Positions 47,061 to 57,922 are shown, counted from the stretch's first letter. The stretch: DNA of 64,000 nt from Mesostigma viride (GCA_009746045.1 RPFO01000114.1:269595-333594), one strand, 5' to 3'. The notes: generated by a model not told the origin, from the sequence alone. Translations and numbers: made by a program.

Positions 47061-47309
47061 TGTTCACGCACGCACTTCAGGGGAATTCAGCGCGCTCCGT
47101 GGTACCCCAACGGGGACACGGGGCTAATTAATTAATTAATGAAGTAATGAATGAATTGGCGGCAGCGTCCTTCATCGGCCACCTAAGCAGTGAGCCAGGC
47201 GCCTGCGGTATCAGTTTTACAGGCAATTAATTGCGATGCATGGTCCCAGCCCGGCCGCTCGCGGAGTATAAGGCTGGACCGCCCCGCTGCTCCTCACCTT
47301 TGAGTATAC

Positions 47310-47525
47310 ATGGCGGAGTCACAAGCTTTTGTTTCTCAAGTGACTCAAGCGGCTCGTGGGGACCTCCCGACACGCTGGACGACGACTTGCCGACCCTGGC
47401 CCAGCAACAACGGCGACGGGAGCTATGTCAGATCACTGGCCTACCTCCAGGCTCCGCCGGCCTGGACTGCAGGGATCGATCCAAGAAGCCGCCAAGCCGG
47501 TATACTACTGGGTCGTAATGAATGA
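47310..47525 (+). pseudogene. ORF1 C-terminal domain fragment
   Basis: TLDDDLPTLAQQQRRRELCQ matches the ORF1 LDDDLT..QQQRRREL block, then loses similarity. It is flanked by AT-rich tails. Confidence 0.5.
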
Positions 47526-47529
47526 ATTA

Positions 47530-48005
47530 ATAACACTCGTAACAGCGTAACGTGAGCATAATAAGTCCTCAGTGCAATCGTGTGTATACTGGAAGGGGGC
47601 GGCCGGCGGCCGTATCATACGGTGACCACAAGCCCTTACAGGCGCCCCCTGCCCCAGCGACACCCGGAGCACCTAGCCTATATATCTATATATAGGGGGA
47701 TTCTCAATGAATCTATATAGGGGGATAATATAGCGTCCCAGCCTAGGGGGACTGATATACACAACAGAAGCCAGTGTATAGAATAGTAGTAAGGCTTAGA
47801 CAACGTGGCTCACGCCCATGTGCATGTACGGCCTATCTATTCGATGGGACCCACATGACGCATTAGTATTTAGTTCAGTCATGCTTTGCCCAAATATATG
47901 ATGCAGAGAGTCACAATCTGCTGAGATGCCATGCGTGCCCTAGCCCTTATACACACTGCTTTGTGTAACTACTTATAATTGAGAACACTGATAAGTACTC
48001 CTCCT
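47530..48005. other. Retroelement debris
   Basis: Decayed LINE-B end at 47527-47580 (minus) and GGGGGCGGCCGGCGGCCGTA. Part of a D 5' region (minus) is at 47875-47935. No gene. Confidence 0.45.
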
Positions 48006-48007
48006 AT

Positions 48008-48350
48008 GGTTGTCTCCTTGATACCTCCATGCCAGGGAGAATATGTAACACATATCCCTGAGATCAAAGGGGCATATGGTTTTCAAGACATATTCGGTGA
48101 CACTGACCTGCAGGTGGTTGGTGTATAAACTGCATGCCACAACACCTTAGTACTCGCCCGCGGCCGGGTGCACAATCAACTGAAGGTGCACCTGCACCAC
48201 CATACGTATTCCAGCAGCTGTGCAAAGTTGTGGGAATGCATCCGGGGTGAAAGATGATCATGCAGCTTTTAGTAGCTAGGCAATGGCTAGGCCGGCATGA
48301 TGGCGTTTCAGCACTGAGAGTGCCTCTCTTCTGCATGGGCAAAGAATGGC
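48008..48350 (-). mobile_element. D (SINE-like) element
   Basis: Minus sense: CATTCTTTGCCCATGCAGAA, GGTGGTGCAGGTGCACCTTC, then CCCTTTGATCTCAGGGATAT and a decayed terminal hairpin (CTCCCTGGCATGGAGG). Confidence 0.7.
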
Positions 48351-48689
48351 CGACTCATTGCGGATGCATGCAGTATAAGGCTGCCCCAATCCCGAATTCC
48401 CGATGGTCCAATCTGAGCCCACAGATAGCCTTACGGTAAGGCTTGGAACACATGGGCGCCGGTTTGGGATAATATCATTGAAAGGCCTCCGCCCGGAGCC
48501 TGCATGAGGGGTTTTAGCCTGCCAGGGCACTGATTCCCAGTGACCGGGTCAACCCACAACCCCCCAGCCAGCCCTTGCAGTTGCTTACATAGCCATAAAA
48601 TAACCATGCATAGAAAGGATTCTCCCGATTTCTGGCCTGCGCTGGTTGTCTCCTTGATAGCTTCCACCCCATGCCATGCCAGGCCTATG

Positions 48690-48895
48690 ATAGTACATCA
48701 TGGTCATGGTGCCGCTTGCACCTTGTGCATCCAGAATCTATAGGTGGCGGTTTACATCCCCCACCTGCAAGTTGTAGCTCAGAATGTGCATCAGTTAAAA
48801 ACCATGCATGTGCCCCTTCTCAGGGCTTAGTATGTGTTATTCAATATGCTCCGGCAACGGAGTCATGTTCTTTATTAATTGATTTATTAATTAAT
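48690..48895 (+). mobile_element. D (SINE-like) element
   Basis: GCACCTTGTGCATCCAGAAT, TTTACATCCCCCACCTGCAA, TGCCCCTTCTCAGGGCTTAG, CTCCGGCAACGGAG with TCATGTTC and a TTAATTGATTTATTAATT tail. Confidence 0.75.
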
Positions 48896-48929
48896 TAATG
48901 GCAATGGACCGTGTTAGCGGTTGTCCGCA

Positions 48930-49800
48930 AGCCGCTTGTCACTAGCTCGATCGAGGAGTTGGGCAGTGATGGTAGCGGTGGTAGCGGTGGTAGCGGTGGC
49001 AGTGGTGCATGGAGGTGTCGAGGCGAGGAAGGTGGAGGTGGCGGTGGCGGTGCATAGTGGAGAGTAGAGGGATCGATCTAAGTTGGCGGCCAGTGCATGT
49101 GCCACATCTGCATGGCTGCCACATCTGCAGCGAGGGGGGTCGTGCAGCAGAAGGGAGCTGAATTAAAGGTGGTTTCGGTCACGGCGGTGGGGGCGGTGGG
49201 AGGGGGAGCTCAGACCTATAGCTCGCCGTCGTCGGAGCGCCCGAGGAGGGAGCAGAGCGATATATGCTGATGGCGCGCAGGGGCGAGTTAAGGGTTAAGG
49301 GGCAGGCTAGCTGTCAGTCACTCGATCAGTGAGGTGGACCCCAGGAGAGCTGAGCAGCCGCCAGGCAGACGGGCGCCGGGAAGCGGTTTAGGTGTTGGAG
49401 GACTGGAGGTATGTTCACAGTTCAAGAAGCGTGGGCTTGCGTCCCGTAATCCACGTTACTCATGAATTGGGCGGGATTTCAGTGGTTCCAATAGCCGGGC
49501 CGGAGTTGATGTCAAATGCGTCCTTGCTCCAGCGAGGCTCTTCAGGGCGACTGCGTTTGGGGATCAGGCGATTCCGATGGCGAGGCCGCAGGAGGGGCCG
49601 AGTAGCCCACCGTAACTGAAGGCTTGACTAGCTAGTGGTGCACCGCTACCGGCGTTCGATCTGGGCCGGGAGTCGTAGCGTCAGATGTACATAGCTTCAG
49701 GGCCGGGCTCAGCGCAGCCGCCAGCTGGGCTGGCTCTGCGTCGTGCACGTGCATGCGTTTGCTCGCCATAATATTGCGTAATAGCAATTCAGTTTCATAG
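48930..49800 (-). pseudogene. Decayed retroelement 5' region
   Basis: Parallels 46.0-46.9 kb: (GGT)(GGC) repeats at 48968-49060, a CAGCGAGGGGGG word, and the CTATTACGCAATATTATGGC block (minus) near 49780. No open frame remains. Confidence 0.35.
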
Positions 49801-49924
49801 TGCCAGACAATGCCCCTGCCATGCCACCTGGACGCACATTACAATATTAGTGCACCCACTCGTAATGCCAGACTCTCCTCGTGAGTAGTTTCCGGATTGC
49901 AGCTAGGTGGCTTGCCTCAACCGG

Positions 49925-50065
49925 GCATGAGGGAAGACGGGTGTCTCTGCCCCCTTCCCAGCGCGTGCGTGCAATTACATAATACAGGGATGAAAAGCAC
50001 TCTGTATTATTATTGACATGCTCTGTGGCTGGAGCCCAACGGGATCGAGTGCGTGTTTTTTATAA
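49925..50065 (+). mobile_element. A-S element, strongly decayed
   Basis: Order of blocks is preserved (CATGAGGG, GGTGTCTCTGCCC, ACAGGGATGAAAAGCACT, GAGCCCAACGGGATCGAGT) but with many changes. Confidence 0.5.
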
Positions 50066-50109
50066 CGATGAAATAAACCTCCCCATTTGCGAATCCCTCC
50101 CCAGCAAAG

Positions 50110-50690
50110 AGTTTTAGAAACAACTCGACGGCAACATCACCAAGATGCTGCGCAAGGCCCTTAACATCCCGCTTTGGTTTGCACATTAGTAATGAGGATT
50201 TGTACGCTGATTTGCCCTATGTGTCCCGGCCACATTCTTAGGCACAGGCTCCTGGGCCTAGTATAGCCGGGCACCTGGCCCGCACAGATCAGGTACTACC
50301 TCTAAGACACATCAGATAGACTAGCTGGCACCTGAACTGCCCAGCCGGCCTGGGCGTTATGTCCTCACCTGGCGTGCCCTAGAAGGCCGCGCGCGGCAGG
50401 GCCGCCACCTGTGGATTTCCGTGATAGACTACTGAGGCATGGACATGTGCTACACTAGCGGACGAGACGGGCTCACCCCCGGGCAGCCTCCAGGTTTGTC
50501 TGTAATATGGAGGCAGATGGTACGCAAAAATAGATGGCAAGTAGTGATGAAGGGCCTAGATCGCTTACATAATCCATTCCATCCCATGTAGACTAGACTA
50601 GTATTCCGTCCATTCCACCCGGCCTCCCACTGAGGACTTATGCTCATGCACGTGACGCAGTCACGTGTCTGTTACTTAATTAATTAATCA
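50110..50690 (+). mobile_element. LINE-B 3' part, decayed
   Basis: RT thumb block (LDGNITKMLRKALNIP, NEDLYADLPYV) in shifting frames, then the C-terminal tail and 3' UTR. The hairpin CACGTGACGCAGTCACGTG is followed by TCTGTTACTTAATTAATTAAT. Confidence 0.75.
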
Positions 50691-50739
50691 AAGAGTTTTA
50701 TATCAAGGAGGTATGCCTCAAAGAGTTTTATACATGGCT

Positions 50740-51136
50740 ACATATCTTGTAGCTTGCACGCGCGTTTGAGAGCAAAATCCTTGACCGCATGGGCCTCCTT
50801 GGTGAGATCAAGCTGGTCGCTCACCGCCTTCCCCGCGCGCGGGGTAAGGCAGGGGCGCCCCCGCTTCTTCTCATCTTTAAGAGCCCATCGGACAAGATTT
50901 CTTTTCTCAGACACCGCAAGCGGCTCGAGAAGACTCCCTTCACCTTGGACGACAACTTGACCCTGGCGCAGCAACAACGGCGACGGGAGCTATGGCCGAC
51001 CTACCTCCAGCTCCGGCAGACCACGGCGGGGAAGCCGGTGTACTGGAAGGGGGCGACCATCTACGTCGGCCACAAGCCCTGGCACGCGACCCCCGCGACC
51101 ACCGCGGCCCCAGCGACTCCAGACGCCCCAGCTTAG
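50740..51136 (+). pseudogene. ORF1 RRM plus C-terminal domain, best-preserved copy
   Basis: Open from RAFESKILDRMGLLGEIKLV through GAPPLLLIFKSPSDKISFLR (RNP-like core), RLEKTPFTLDDNLTLAQQQR and RELWPTYLQLRQ to GKPVYWKGATIYVGHK, then a Pro/Ala/Thr tail and stop. The layout matches L1 ORF1p RRM and C-terminal domains, which bind element RNA and act as a chaperone. The N-terminal coiled coil is absent, so this is a 5'-truncated gene. Confidence 0.6.
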
Positions 51137-51239
51137 GGGAATACAGCAGTATAGTACGTAGTGTAGAATAGTTAGACCGTGGCCTTGTACATGCACGCCT
51201 ACTACAGGCACTATATCAGCTGACTCATGCCCTTTATTA

Positions 51240-51605
51240 TTTAGTCATGTACATGTGTGCCCATGACGCGCCACACACCAGATGCTGCCTAGCCTTATTA
51301 CTTAGTTATGCTGTGCCTACGCAGAGAGCTAACTAATTACTCTCTGCTGGAAGCCATGCCCTAGCTTCTGTATAGCCATGCTGATCTTCCACCCCATGAC
51401 GGGCCCCCTTTGGGACGGGCTCTGATAGATCACGGTGGTGCAGGTGCACTTGGTGCACCTAGAGTAGGTGTAGTTTACATCCTATCCTTGCAGGAGGTAG
51501 CCATATGCCCCTTTCTGGCCTGCGCTGGTTGTCTCCTTGATATGCCCCTTCTCAGGGCTATGTGCCACATGCATGTACTCCCAATGGAGTCATGTTCCTA
51601 ATATT
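51240..51605 (+). mobile_element. D (SINE-like) element
   Basis: GTTATGCTGTGCC, ACTCTCTGCTGGAAGCCATG, CATGCTGATCTTCCACCCCA, GTGGTGCAGGTGCACTTGGT, CCCCTTCTCAGGGCTATGTG, GTACTCCCAATGGAGTCATG, TTCCTAATATTAA. Confidence 0.75.
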
Positions 51606-51609
51606 AACA

Positions 51610-52300
51610 TCTTGTAGGGCTGATTAGCTATTCACGGCCGGCATGTCAATACATAGCGGTTTAGGCCATGGCTGGCCATTGCCCACGACCCTACAACTCA
51701 AGATTCTTCATAGGTAGACCCCCATAATTCCACTCGGCCACCACGTGTCCCTGTTTCGTTGAGGACAATTATGATGATCGTTGCAATTGTGATGTAGTCC
51801 GACAAGCATTTACTTAATTAATGACTTAGAATCTGAATGGGTTAACGCTGCTGGGCTGATGCCCGCATGACCTAACTAATCTACAAACCAAAAGAGCCTG
51901 GTGTACAGTGTCAGGGCATCATTGATGTTGTACATTCAGTACCAAGCATGCAGTACCTTGCTTATAGAGTGCACATGGCATTCATTCCAAACCCTGGGTT
52001 GTTTATACAAAAGAAATGCATTATATGGCATCAATCAACTGCCGCGAACATCCGGCAAGCACAGGAATCAAAACAGAAGTAGCTGACACCTGATTGCAGC
52101 ACTATTCGGCTGGGTCGGGCGTACACCAAATGAATTGAGGGCATGGAACTCTGGCAGCAACAACGTATAAAGGCTTCTCTGGCCACTTAAACGGAGGCTT
52201 GTCCAGTGAGACAACAGGTCTCACGGAATGTACGAAGGCTTTCATCGCCATCCCTGGCATTTTATACCCCAAGTCGCGCTCTGGACAAACTCCATCCATC
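51610..52300. other. Intergenic, no gene recognised
   Basis: Mixed sequence without motif-bearing ORFs. Confidence 0.4.
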
Positions 52301-52309
52301 CCCCCCACG

Positions 52310-52730
52310 CAGCACGCAGCACGCAGCACGCAGCACACAGCACGCAGCACGCAGCACGCAGCACGCAGCACGCAGCACGCAGCACGCAGCACGCAGCACG
52401 CAGCACGCAGCACGCAGCACGCAGCACGCAGCACGCAGCACGCAGCACGCAGCACGCAGCACGCAGCACGCAGCACGCAGCACGCAGCACGCAGCACGCA
52501 GCACGCAGCACGCAGCACGCAGCACGCAGCACGCAGCACGCAGCACGCAGCACGCAGCACGCAGCACGCAGCACGCAGCACGCAGCACGCAGCACGCAGC
52601 ACGCAGCACGCAGCACGCAGCGCGCAGCACGCAACCAGCAGCACGCAGCGCGCAGCACGCAGCACGCCGCCAGCAGCCAGCAGCACGCCCCCAGCCGCCA
52701 GCAGCACGCCGCCAGCCGCCAGCCGCCAGA
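52310..52730. repeat. (GCAGCAC)n heptanucleotide satellite
   Basis: About 45 clean units to 52620, then degenerating units with GCCAGCAGC/GCCAGCCGCC variants to 52730. A 7-bp unit leaves all frames open, so the AARSTQH-type ORFs are artefacts. Confidence 0.97.
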
Positions 52731-53836
52731 GGTGGCACCCCCATGGTCAAGTAAAGCTCGCTACACTACTTAATCCGCTGCACGCCAGGTGGCACGCATA
52801 CCTGGAACCTGACAACATTTAGGGTCCTCCCTGACAGGTCCCAAACATCCCTCGGCCGCCCGCCGCTGGCCCCCACATCATCCCATGCATTCTTGAAACA
52901 GCCGGTCCCCCGCAGTGAAATGAAGATTCATTTCATTCCCCTCTGCAACATAAACCCAATCCCCAAGCTCTCCGCCCCCGCCTTGATGATCTGAAGCCCC
53001 ATTCCCCCCCCCCCCCCAGGAATCTGTCGCCCACGTACCCCCACCGCAGATCCTCGACCAGATTGGTATTGGGTGGACTTGACCCAGTAGACCCGGTGAG
53101 CCGGTACTGGGTAGACTTGATAATCCAGTAGACCCATTGACCCAGAAAACCGGGCGAACCAGTAGACCCACGCAATCCACCCGTCCACGTCATAGTTCAA
53201 ACGGCAGTACCGTCTACGGTGGTGCAGGGTTCAAGACTGTTAAGTAGCGTCCAGGCCCCTGTGCAGCCAACCCCCTTATTCTTCCCGTCCTTATTCAACC
53301 CCCTTATTCTTCCCGTCCTTATTCGGCCCCCTTATTCTGCCCGCCCAGGTCCTGGCGCACTAGTCAGTCGATGGCAGACCAGCTGTGATAACTCTACCAG
53401 CCCAGGTCATTGAGCTACATGGTAGGCAGCCGATGGTGGATGGCCGACAGTGGATGGCCGATGGCCGGTGGCCGATCTTGACCCGCGATGCACCCGTCCA
53501 ACCGTGGGAGCAGCCAACCCCAGCCGGCTCTCACGCCTACTTTTACGGTTTTCATGATTCTACCCGTCCGGTTCCTTACACTTGCACGCAACCGCTCCAG
53601 GTCCTTGCGCCCCCGCTGGTAGGCGATGGACTAGTGTTACACCAGCAGGACCACTGGGTCCATACCCGGGCCCAGGCCCGGCACCACTTTAGACGGCACC
53701 ACAACCACCGCTTGGAACCACTTGGGTGCCATCGTGGCGCCCGGGCTCAACCACCAGGATTATTGCCTCCGATCTACCACTCCAGGTCCTTGTGCCCCCG
53801 ATGGTAGCCCGTAGGCTAGAAATTTAGTGCGTCGAA
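52731..53836. other. Intergenic; 3' flank of FAD/Rieske gene 1
   Basis: CCAGTAGACCC-type repeats at 53083-53170. CCCCCTTATTCTTCCCGTCC repeats lie at 53268-53345. Echoes of the stop-codon region of the adjacent gene are at about 53598 and 53773. Confidence 0.55.
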
Positions 53837-53837
53837 T

Positions 53838-55496
53838 CTACCACTCCAGGTCCTTGTGCTTGCACAGCGGCTTGACCGCGGGCCCCTCCAGAACCTCCCC
53901 GTTCAGGTCGAATCGCGACCCGTGGCACGGACAGTCCCACGCTTTATCGCCCGTATTAAACACCAGGTCACAACCCAGGTGGGTGCACACCGGGTCGATC
54001 ACGTGGAGCTCGCCCTTCTCGTCCCTGTACGCGCCCACCGTCTTGAGGCCCGCGCGCACGATCCCCCCATGTCCTGGCGTCAAGTCGCCAATCTTCATCA
54101 TCGTAACGGCACGCTTGACCTTGTCGACCACAAAGTGCCTCGCGGTGTGCGCCGACTCCATCGAGAGGCCCTTGAACTGCGTCGTGAGGTCCCACCGGCG
54201 CGCGTCCACCATGTCATGGTACGGGTTGTGCCGCCCGTCGATCAGGTCCGTGATGATGCTGGCTGCCGCGACGCCGTTCGCCAGCCCCCATTTGCTGAAC
54301 CCGGTCGCGGTGAATAGCGAATGGGTGCCCCTGTGGAGGTACCCGATAAAGGGGACGTGGTCCACCGAATAGTAGTCGTGCGCGGACCAGCGCTTGACGA
54401 CCTCGGTCACGTCGAAGTGCGTCCGCGCCCAGTGCTCCAAGTTGGCGTAGCAGAGCTCCGTGTCAGTCACGTCCCCCATGGGGAAGCCCTCGCCCGAGAC
54501 GACCAGAATGGAATCGTCTTCCTTCGTTCGAGTGGAGCGCATCGGGGTGCCGACGCTGATGAACATGTTGTGCATCTTGTAGTCCTTGCCGCCCGAGCCG
54601 CGGGACTTGGCCGCGGCGCCCGTCCCGCTCGCGCCCGCCTTGCCGCCCGCCCCGGGGCCCTCGTTGTTTATCCGCACGGCGATGCAGTGCGAGCGGGAGG
54701 GGTCGAGGATCGCGAAGTGGAGAGAGCGGTTGATGATGGGCATGTGGGTGGCGAGGATGACCTTGTCGCCCGTGAGCTTGGTCGGCGCATCTGCGATCGT
54801 GAGCGTGTGCGGCTCCTCGCGGCCAAGCACGGGGTCCGACACGTCGACCACCCGGGCGGCCTCGTAGACCTCGCATCCGTCACCGGGGATGTGCCTCGCG
54901 AGCTCGACGCAGTACTTGTACGAGTCAAACTGCGCCTGGTTGTTGAAACGGACGGCGATCTTGGGGTACAGGGACGCAGGGAACTCCTTGAGCAGCTCGT
55001 CCGTACCGATCAGCTCGCAGTCGATCCCGATCTCCTTGCAGATCTCGTACTCGGACTTGATCATCGGCACCTTGTCCTCCTCGTTCGTCCACGTGGCGTG
55101 CGAGCGGGTCTCCAGCTCGCAGTCCAGCTTGAGGGTTCTGATGATCTCCTCCGCCTTGCGGACGCCGCCGATGGTCATGTCGTAGTACGACCGCGCCACG
55201 TCCTTGCCGCGCTCCTTGGCGATCATAGAGTAGGCGAGCGACTGCTGCGCCGAGAGCTTGGCCGTGCTGTTGGCCGTCGTCGCGCAGCCGATGTTGCGGG
55301 CTTCCAGCAGGGCGACTCGCTTGCCGGTCTGCTTGAGCATGTGCGCCGACGTGCACCCGAAAATGCCGCCGCCCACGACAATGACGTCATAATGCTTCCC
55401 CTCAATGTCCGCTGCCCGTGGGTACTGGGTCGCCATAGACCGGATTCCTTGCGCGGCGTTTCGGAGAGTGGATGAAGCGGCTTTCCGGGAGGCCAT
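53838..55496 (-). CDS. FAD-dependent oxidoreductase with C-terminal Rieske domain, paralogue 1
   Basis: 552 residues from ATG 55496 (AAAATGGCC context). The longer upstream frame to 55730 is unlikely to be used. Residues 1-25 are rich in Ala/Ser/Arg without acids, like a mitochondrial presequence. The FAD-binding Rossmann motif VIVVGGGIFGCTSA is at about 38-51, with an acidic end LLEA. The DAO-type oxidase body includes HVPFIGYLHRGTHSLFTATG and FSKWGLANGVAAASII. The Rieske [2Fe-2S] domain has C504-H506 and C522-H525 as ligands plus the disulphide pair C509/C524 (CTHLGC...CPCHGS). This architecture is known from bacterial YhfW-like proteins; the substrate is unknown. A Gly/Ala/Ser-rich loop (GPGAGGKAGASGTGAAAKSR) is absent from paralogue 2. 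Intronless. Confidence 0.92.
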   Translation of the reverse strand: MASRKAASSTLRNAAQGIRSMATQYPRAADIEGKHYDVIVVGGGIFGCTSAHMLKQTGKRVALLEARNIGCATTANSTAKLSAQQSLAYSMIAKERGKDVARSYYDMTIGGVRKAEEIIRTLKLDCELETRSHATWTNEEDKVPMIKSEYEICKEIGIDCELIGTDELLKEFPASLYPKIAVRFNNQAQFDSYKYCVELARHIPGDGCEVYEAARVVDVSDPVLGREEPHTLTIADAPTKLTGDKVILATHMPIINRSLHFAILDPSRSHCIAVRINNEGPGAGGKAGASGTGAAAKSRGSGGKDYKMHNMFISVGTPMRSTRTKEDDSILVVSGEGFPMGDVTDTELCYANLEHWARTHFDVTEVVKRWSAHDYYSVDHVPFIGYLHRGTHSLFTATGFSKWGLANGVAAASIITDLIDGRHNPYHDMVDARRWDLTTQFKGLSMESAHTARHFVVDKVKRAVTMMKIGDLTPGHGGIVRAGLKTVGAYRDEKGELHVIDPVCTHLGCDLVFNTGDKAWDCPCHGSRFDLNGEVLEGPAVKPLCKHKDLEW

Positions 55497-56260
55497 TTTG
55501 GGTGAGCGAACTCCGATGAGGAATGAACCCCTAAAGGGGCAGCACTCGAGCATGGTAGCGAATAAAACCTGCAATGCGCGCACAGATCCTTGCCGCGACG
55601 AGCTGAGGAAGGTGGCAGGCCACTGAACCGCGGCATCATGGGAATATATTACCAGGGACACAGGAGTCGGAACCGGATATGATGCGGACACGTCTGGGCG
55701 ATGATACAAAACGATGCCGGGCTCGTGCACTGCCTGATGCTAAGTACCTAAGTGGCCTGTTGTGGCCGCGCCCCATTTAACGAAAACTTTTCCCCATTAT
55801 CGCCTGATTATTTATCGATAAAAGCCGGAGTTGGGCGCTCTTCTGGGTTCTGCCCACGTGTCCACAGGACCACAGCGCGGTCTTCTTTATTCAGCCCTAC
55901 CTTCAGCCCAGGCTCCCCAGTCCCCACTCCCCAGGCGCGCAAAAGCTCATTTTCGCGGGAATCTCCTCCAAGACACGTGGCTACAAATGCGCCCAACGGG
56001 CAGGGGACATGGTGTAGCCTCTAGCAACGGTCAACGTTCCTGTGCTCAGTGCTGAGTGCTCACATCGCCATTACATGTAATTTGCCTGTGCTCCTTTTTG
56101 CCTGTGACCCGAAACATCACTGGCGGCCATACGGTAGCAAGGGCGACCATGGAACTTAGAACGAACGAGCAAAAATTGTGCTGGCTGCCCGGGTAAAACA
56201 TGCTTGATTTGCCTGGTAAGTGCGGCATAGAAGATTAGCGAGGAGGCACGTTGTACGGCC
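55497..56260. promoter_or_regulatory. Shared divergent promoter region of the FAD/Rieske pair
   Basis: 764 bp between the two start codons. Two CACGTG (G-box type) sites are at 55855-55860 and 55974-55979. A run TAATTTGCCTG-like and small ORFs without motifs fill the rest. Co-regulation is inferred from layout only. Confidence 0.45.
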
Positions 56261-57922
56261 ATGGCATCAGCAGCGACGTCCGCTGCACCGGAATCATCCC
56301 GGCGGGAAAGTTTTTTTTCCGGGCGGGAGATTCCCACTCGATATCCCAAGCTAGAAAATGTAGCTGCGAAGCAGTACGAGGTAGCGGTCGTAGGAGGCGG
56401 TATCTTCGGCTGCACGGTGGCGTACCTGCTGAAAAAGAGCGGCAAGCGCGTCGTCTTGCTGGAAGGACGGACGATCGCGTGCGGGACGACGGGGTTCAGC
56501 ACCGCGAAGCTGTCCGCCCAGCAAGGCCTGGCATACTCCACAATTACCAAAGAGCATGGCAGAGATGCCGCCCGGTTATACTATGACATGACCATCGGCG
56601 GCGTGAACAAGGTGGAAGAGCTATCCGGGCTCCTACACTTAGACTGCGGGTTCGAGCGCCGCTCGCACGCCACGTGGACGAGCGACGACGATCAGGTGGC
56701 CAATATCGAAGCGGAATACGAGGCGTGCCGCGACGCGGGCATCCCCGGGTGCCACCTCCTCCGTGGCCCCGACGAGCTTCTCGAGGAGCTGCCCGCGTCG
56801 ATCCGCCCCAAAATAGCCGTCCGTCTCGACGACCAGGCGCAGTTCAACCCGTACAAGTACTGCGTCGACCTGTGCCGGCACATCCCCGGCGAGGGGTGTG
56901 ACGTGTTCGAGCATTCCCGCGTGACGCGCGTCAGTAACGCCCCCCACCGCAGTGGGGATGCCCACGGGGACCCCCCCCATAACCTCGCGCTGGCCAACAA
57001 TAATGCAACCGTCACCTGCGACTATGTCATCCTGGCCACCCACCTCCCGATCGTGGACCGTTCGATGCATTTCGAGATCCTGCAGCCGTCACGCGCCCAC
57101 TGCATCGCCGTCCGCGTGACCGACGCCAGCGATAAATACCCCCTGAGAAACATGTTCATCAGCGTCGACACCCCCAGCCGGTCCCTGCGCACCGCCGACA
57201 ACGGGCGCGTCGTCATCATCTCCGGGCAGGGCGTCAAGCACGGCGACGTGCCCGACACGAAGCAATGCTACGACAGCCTCGAGTACTGGGCACGTGCGCA
57301 CTTTTCGGTGACCGAGGTGCTCAACCGTTGGTCCGCCATGGACTACTACTCCTCTGACCACGTCCCCTTTATCGGGTACCTCCACCGGGGCACCCATTCG
57401 CTATTCACCGCGACCGGATTCAGCAAATGGGGGCTGGCCAATGGCGTCGCGGCGGCCAGCATCATCACGGACCTGATCGAGGAAAAGCCCAACCGCTACC
57501 ACGACATGGTGGACGCGCGCCGGTGGGACCTGTCATCCCAGTGGAAAGGGCTTAGTGCGGAGAGCATTCACATGGGGGTGAACTTCGTGGGCGATAAGGT
57601 CAAACGGGTCGCCGCCAAGTGTCTCACCGCGCTGCACATCCGCCACGCGGGCCCCCATGGGCAGGTCATCGAGGAGCTGGCGCCGGGTCAGGGGGGCATC
57701 GTGCGGGCGGGCGGCAAGGTGGTGGGCGCGTACAGGGACCACCAGGGGGAGTACCATTTGGTCAAGCCGGTGTGCACCCACCTGGGTTGTGACCTGGTGT
57801 TCAACAAGGGGGACACGGCGTGGGACTGCCCCTGTCATGGGTCGCGGTTCGATGTCGACGGGACAGTGCTCAGCGGCCCGGCGTGCAAGCCGTTGTGCCA
57901 ATGGAAGGACCTGCAGTGGTAG
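56261..57922 (+). CDS. FAD-dependent oxidoreductase with C-terminal Rieske domain, paralogue 2
   Basis: 553 residues, start ATG 56261 (GGCCATGGCATC). Same domain order as paralogue 1: VAVVGGGIFGCTVAYLLKKS, a DAO-type body with the near-identical HVPFIGYLHRGTHSLFTATG segment, and a Rieske domain with ligands C505, H507, C523, H526 and the C510/C525 pair. All key residues are present, so both copies should be active. The N-terminus (MASAATSAAPESSRRESFF) is Ser/Ala/Arg-rich but contains Glu and is less clearly a targeting peptide. The gene is also intronless. The head-to-head arrangement suggests an inverted duplication. Divergence is moderate: conserved blocks are near-identical, linkers differ. 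Role is unknown; an electron-transfer amine or amino-acid oxidase is only a guess. Confidence 0.92.
   Translation: MASAATSAAPESSRRESFFSGREIPTRYPKLENVAAKQYEVAVVGGGIFGCTVAYLLKKSGKRVVLLEGRTIACGTTGFSTAKLSAQQGLAYSTITKEHGRDAARLYYDMTIGGVNKVEELSGLLHLDCGFERRSHATWTSDDDQVANIEAEYEACRDAGIPGCHLLRGPDELLEELPASIRPKIAVRLDDQAQFNPYKYCVDLCRHIPGEGCDVFEHSRVTRVSNAPHRSGDAHGDPPHNLALANNNATVTCDYVILATHLPIVDRSMHFEILQPSRAHCIAVRVTDASDKYPLRNMFISVDTPSRSLRTADNGRVVIISGQGVKHGDVPDTKQCYDSLEYWARAHFSVTEVLNRWSAMDYYSSDHVPFIGYLHRGTHSLFTATGFSKWGLANGVAAASIITDLIEEKPNRYHDMVDARRWDLSSQWKGLSAESIHMGVNFVGDKVKRVAAKCLTALHIRHAGPHGQVIEELAPGQGGIVRAGGKVVGAYRDHQGEYHLVKPVCTHLGCDLVFNKGDTAWDCPCHGSRFDVDGTVLSGPACKPLCQWKDLQW

Noticed and set aside
54321-55475. 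384-codon plus-strand ORF opposite FAD/Rieske gene 1
   Set aside because: Antisense shadow of a GC-rich gene; composition is Arg/Val/Asp/Gly-rich and without domain motifs, while the minus frame has complete FAD and Rieske domains.
53838-55730. 630-codon form of FAD/Rieske gene 1
   Set aside because: The extra 78 N-terminal residues precede a strong ATG (55496) and a presequence-like start; they read as upstream sequence.
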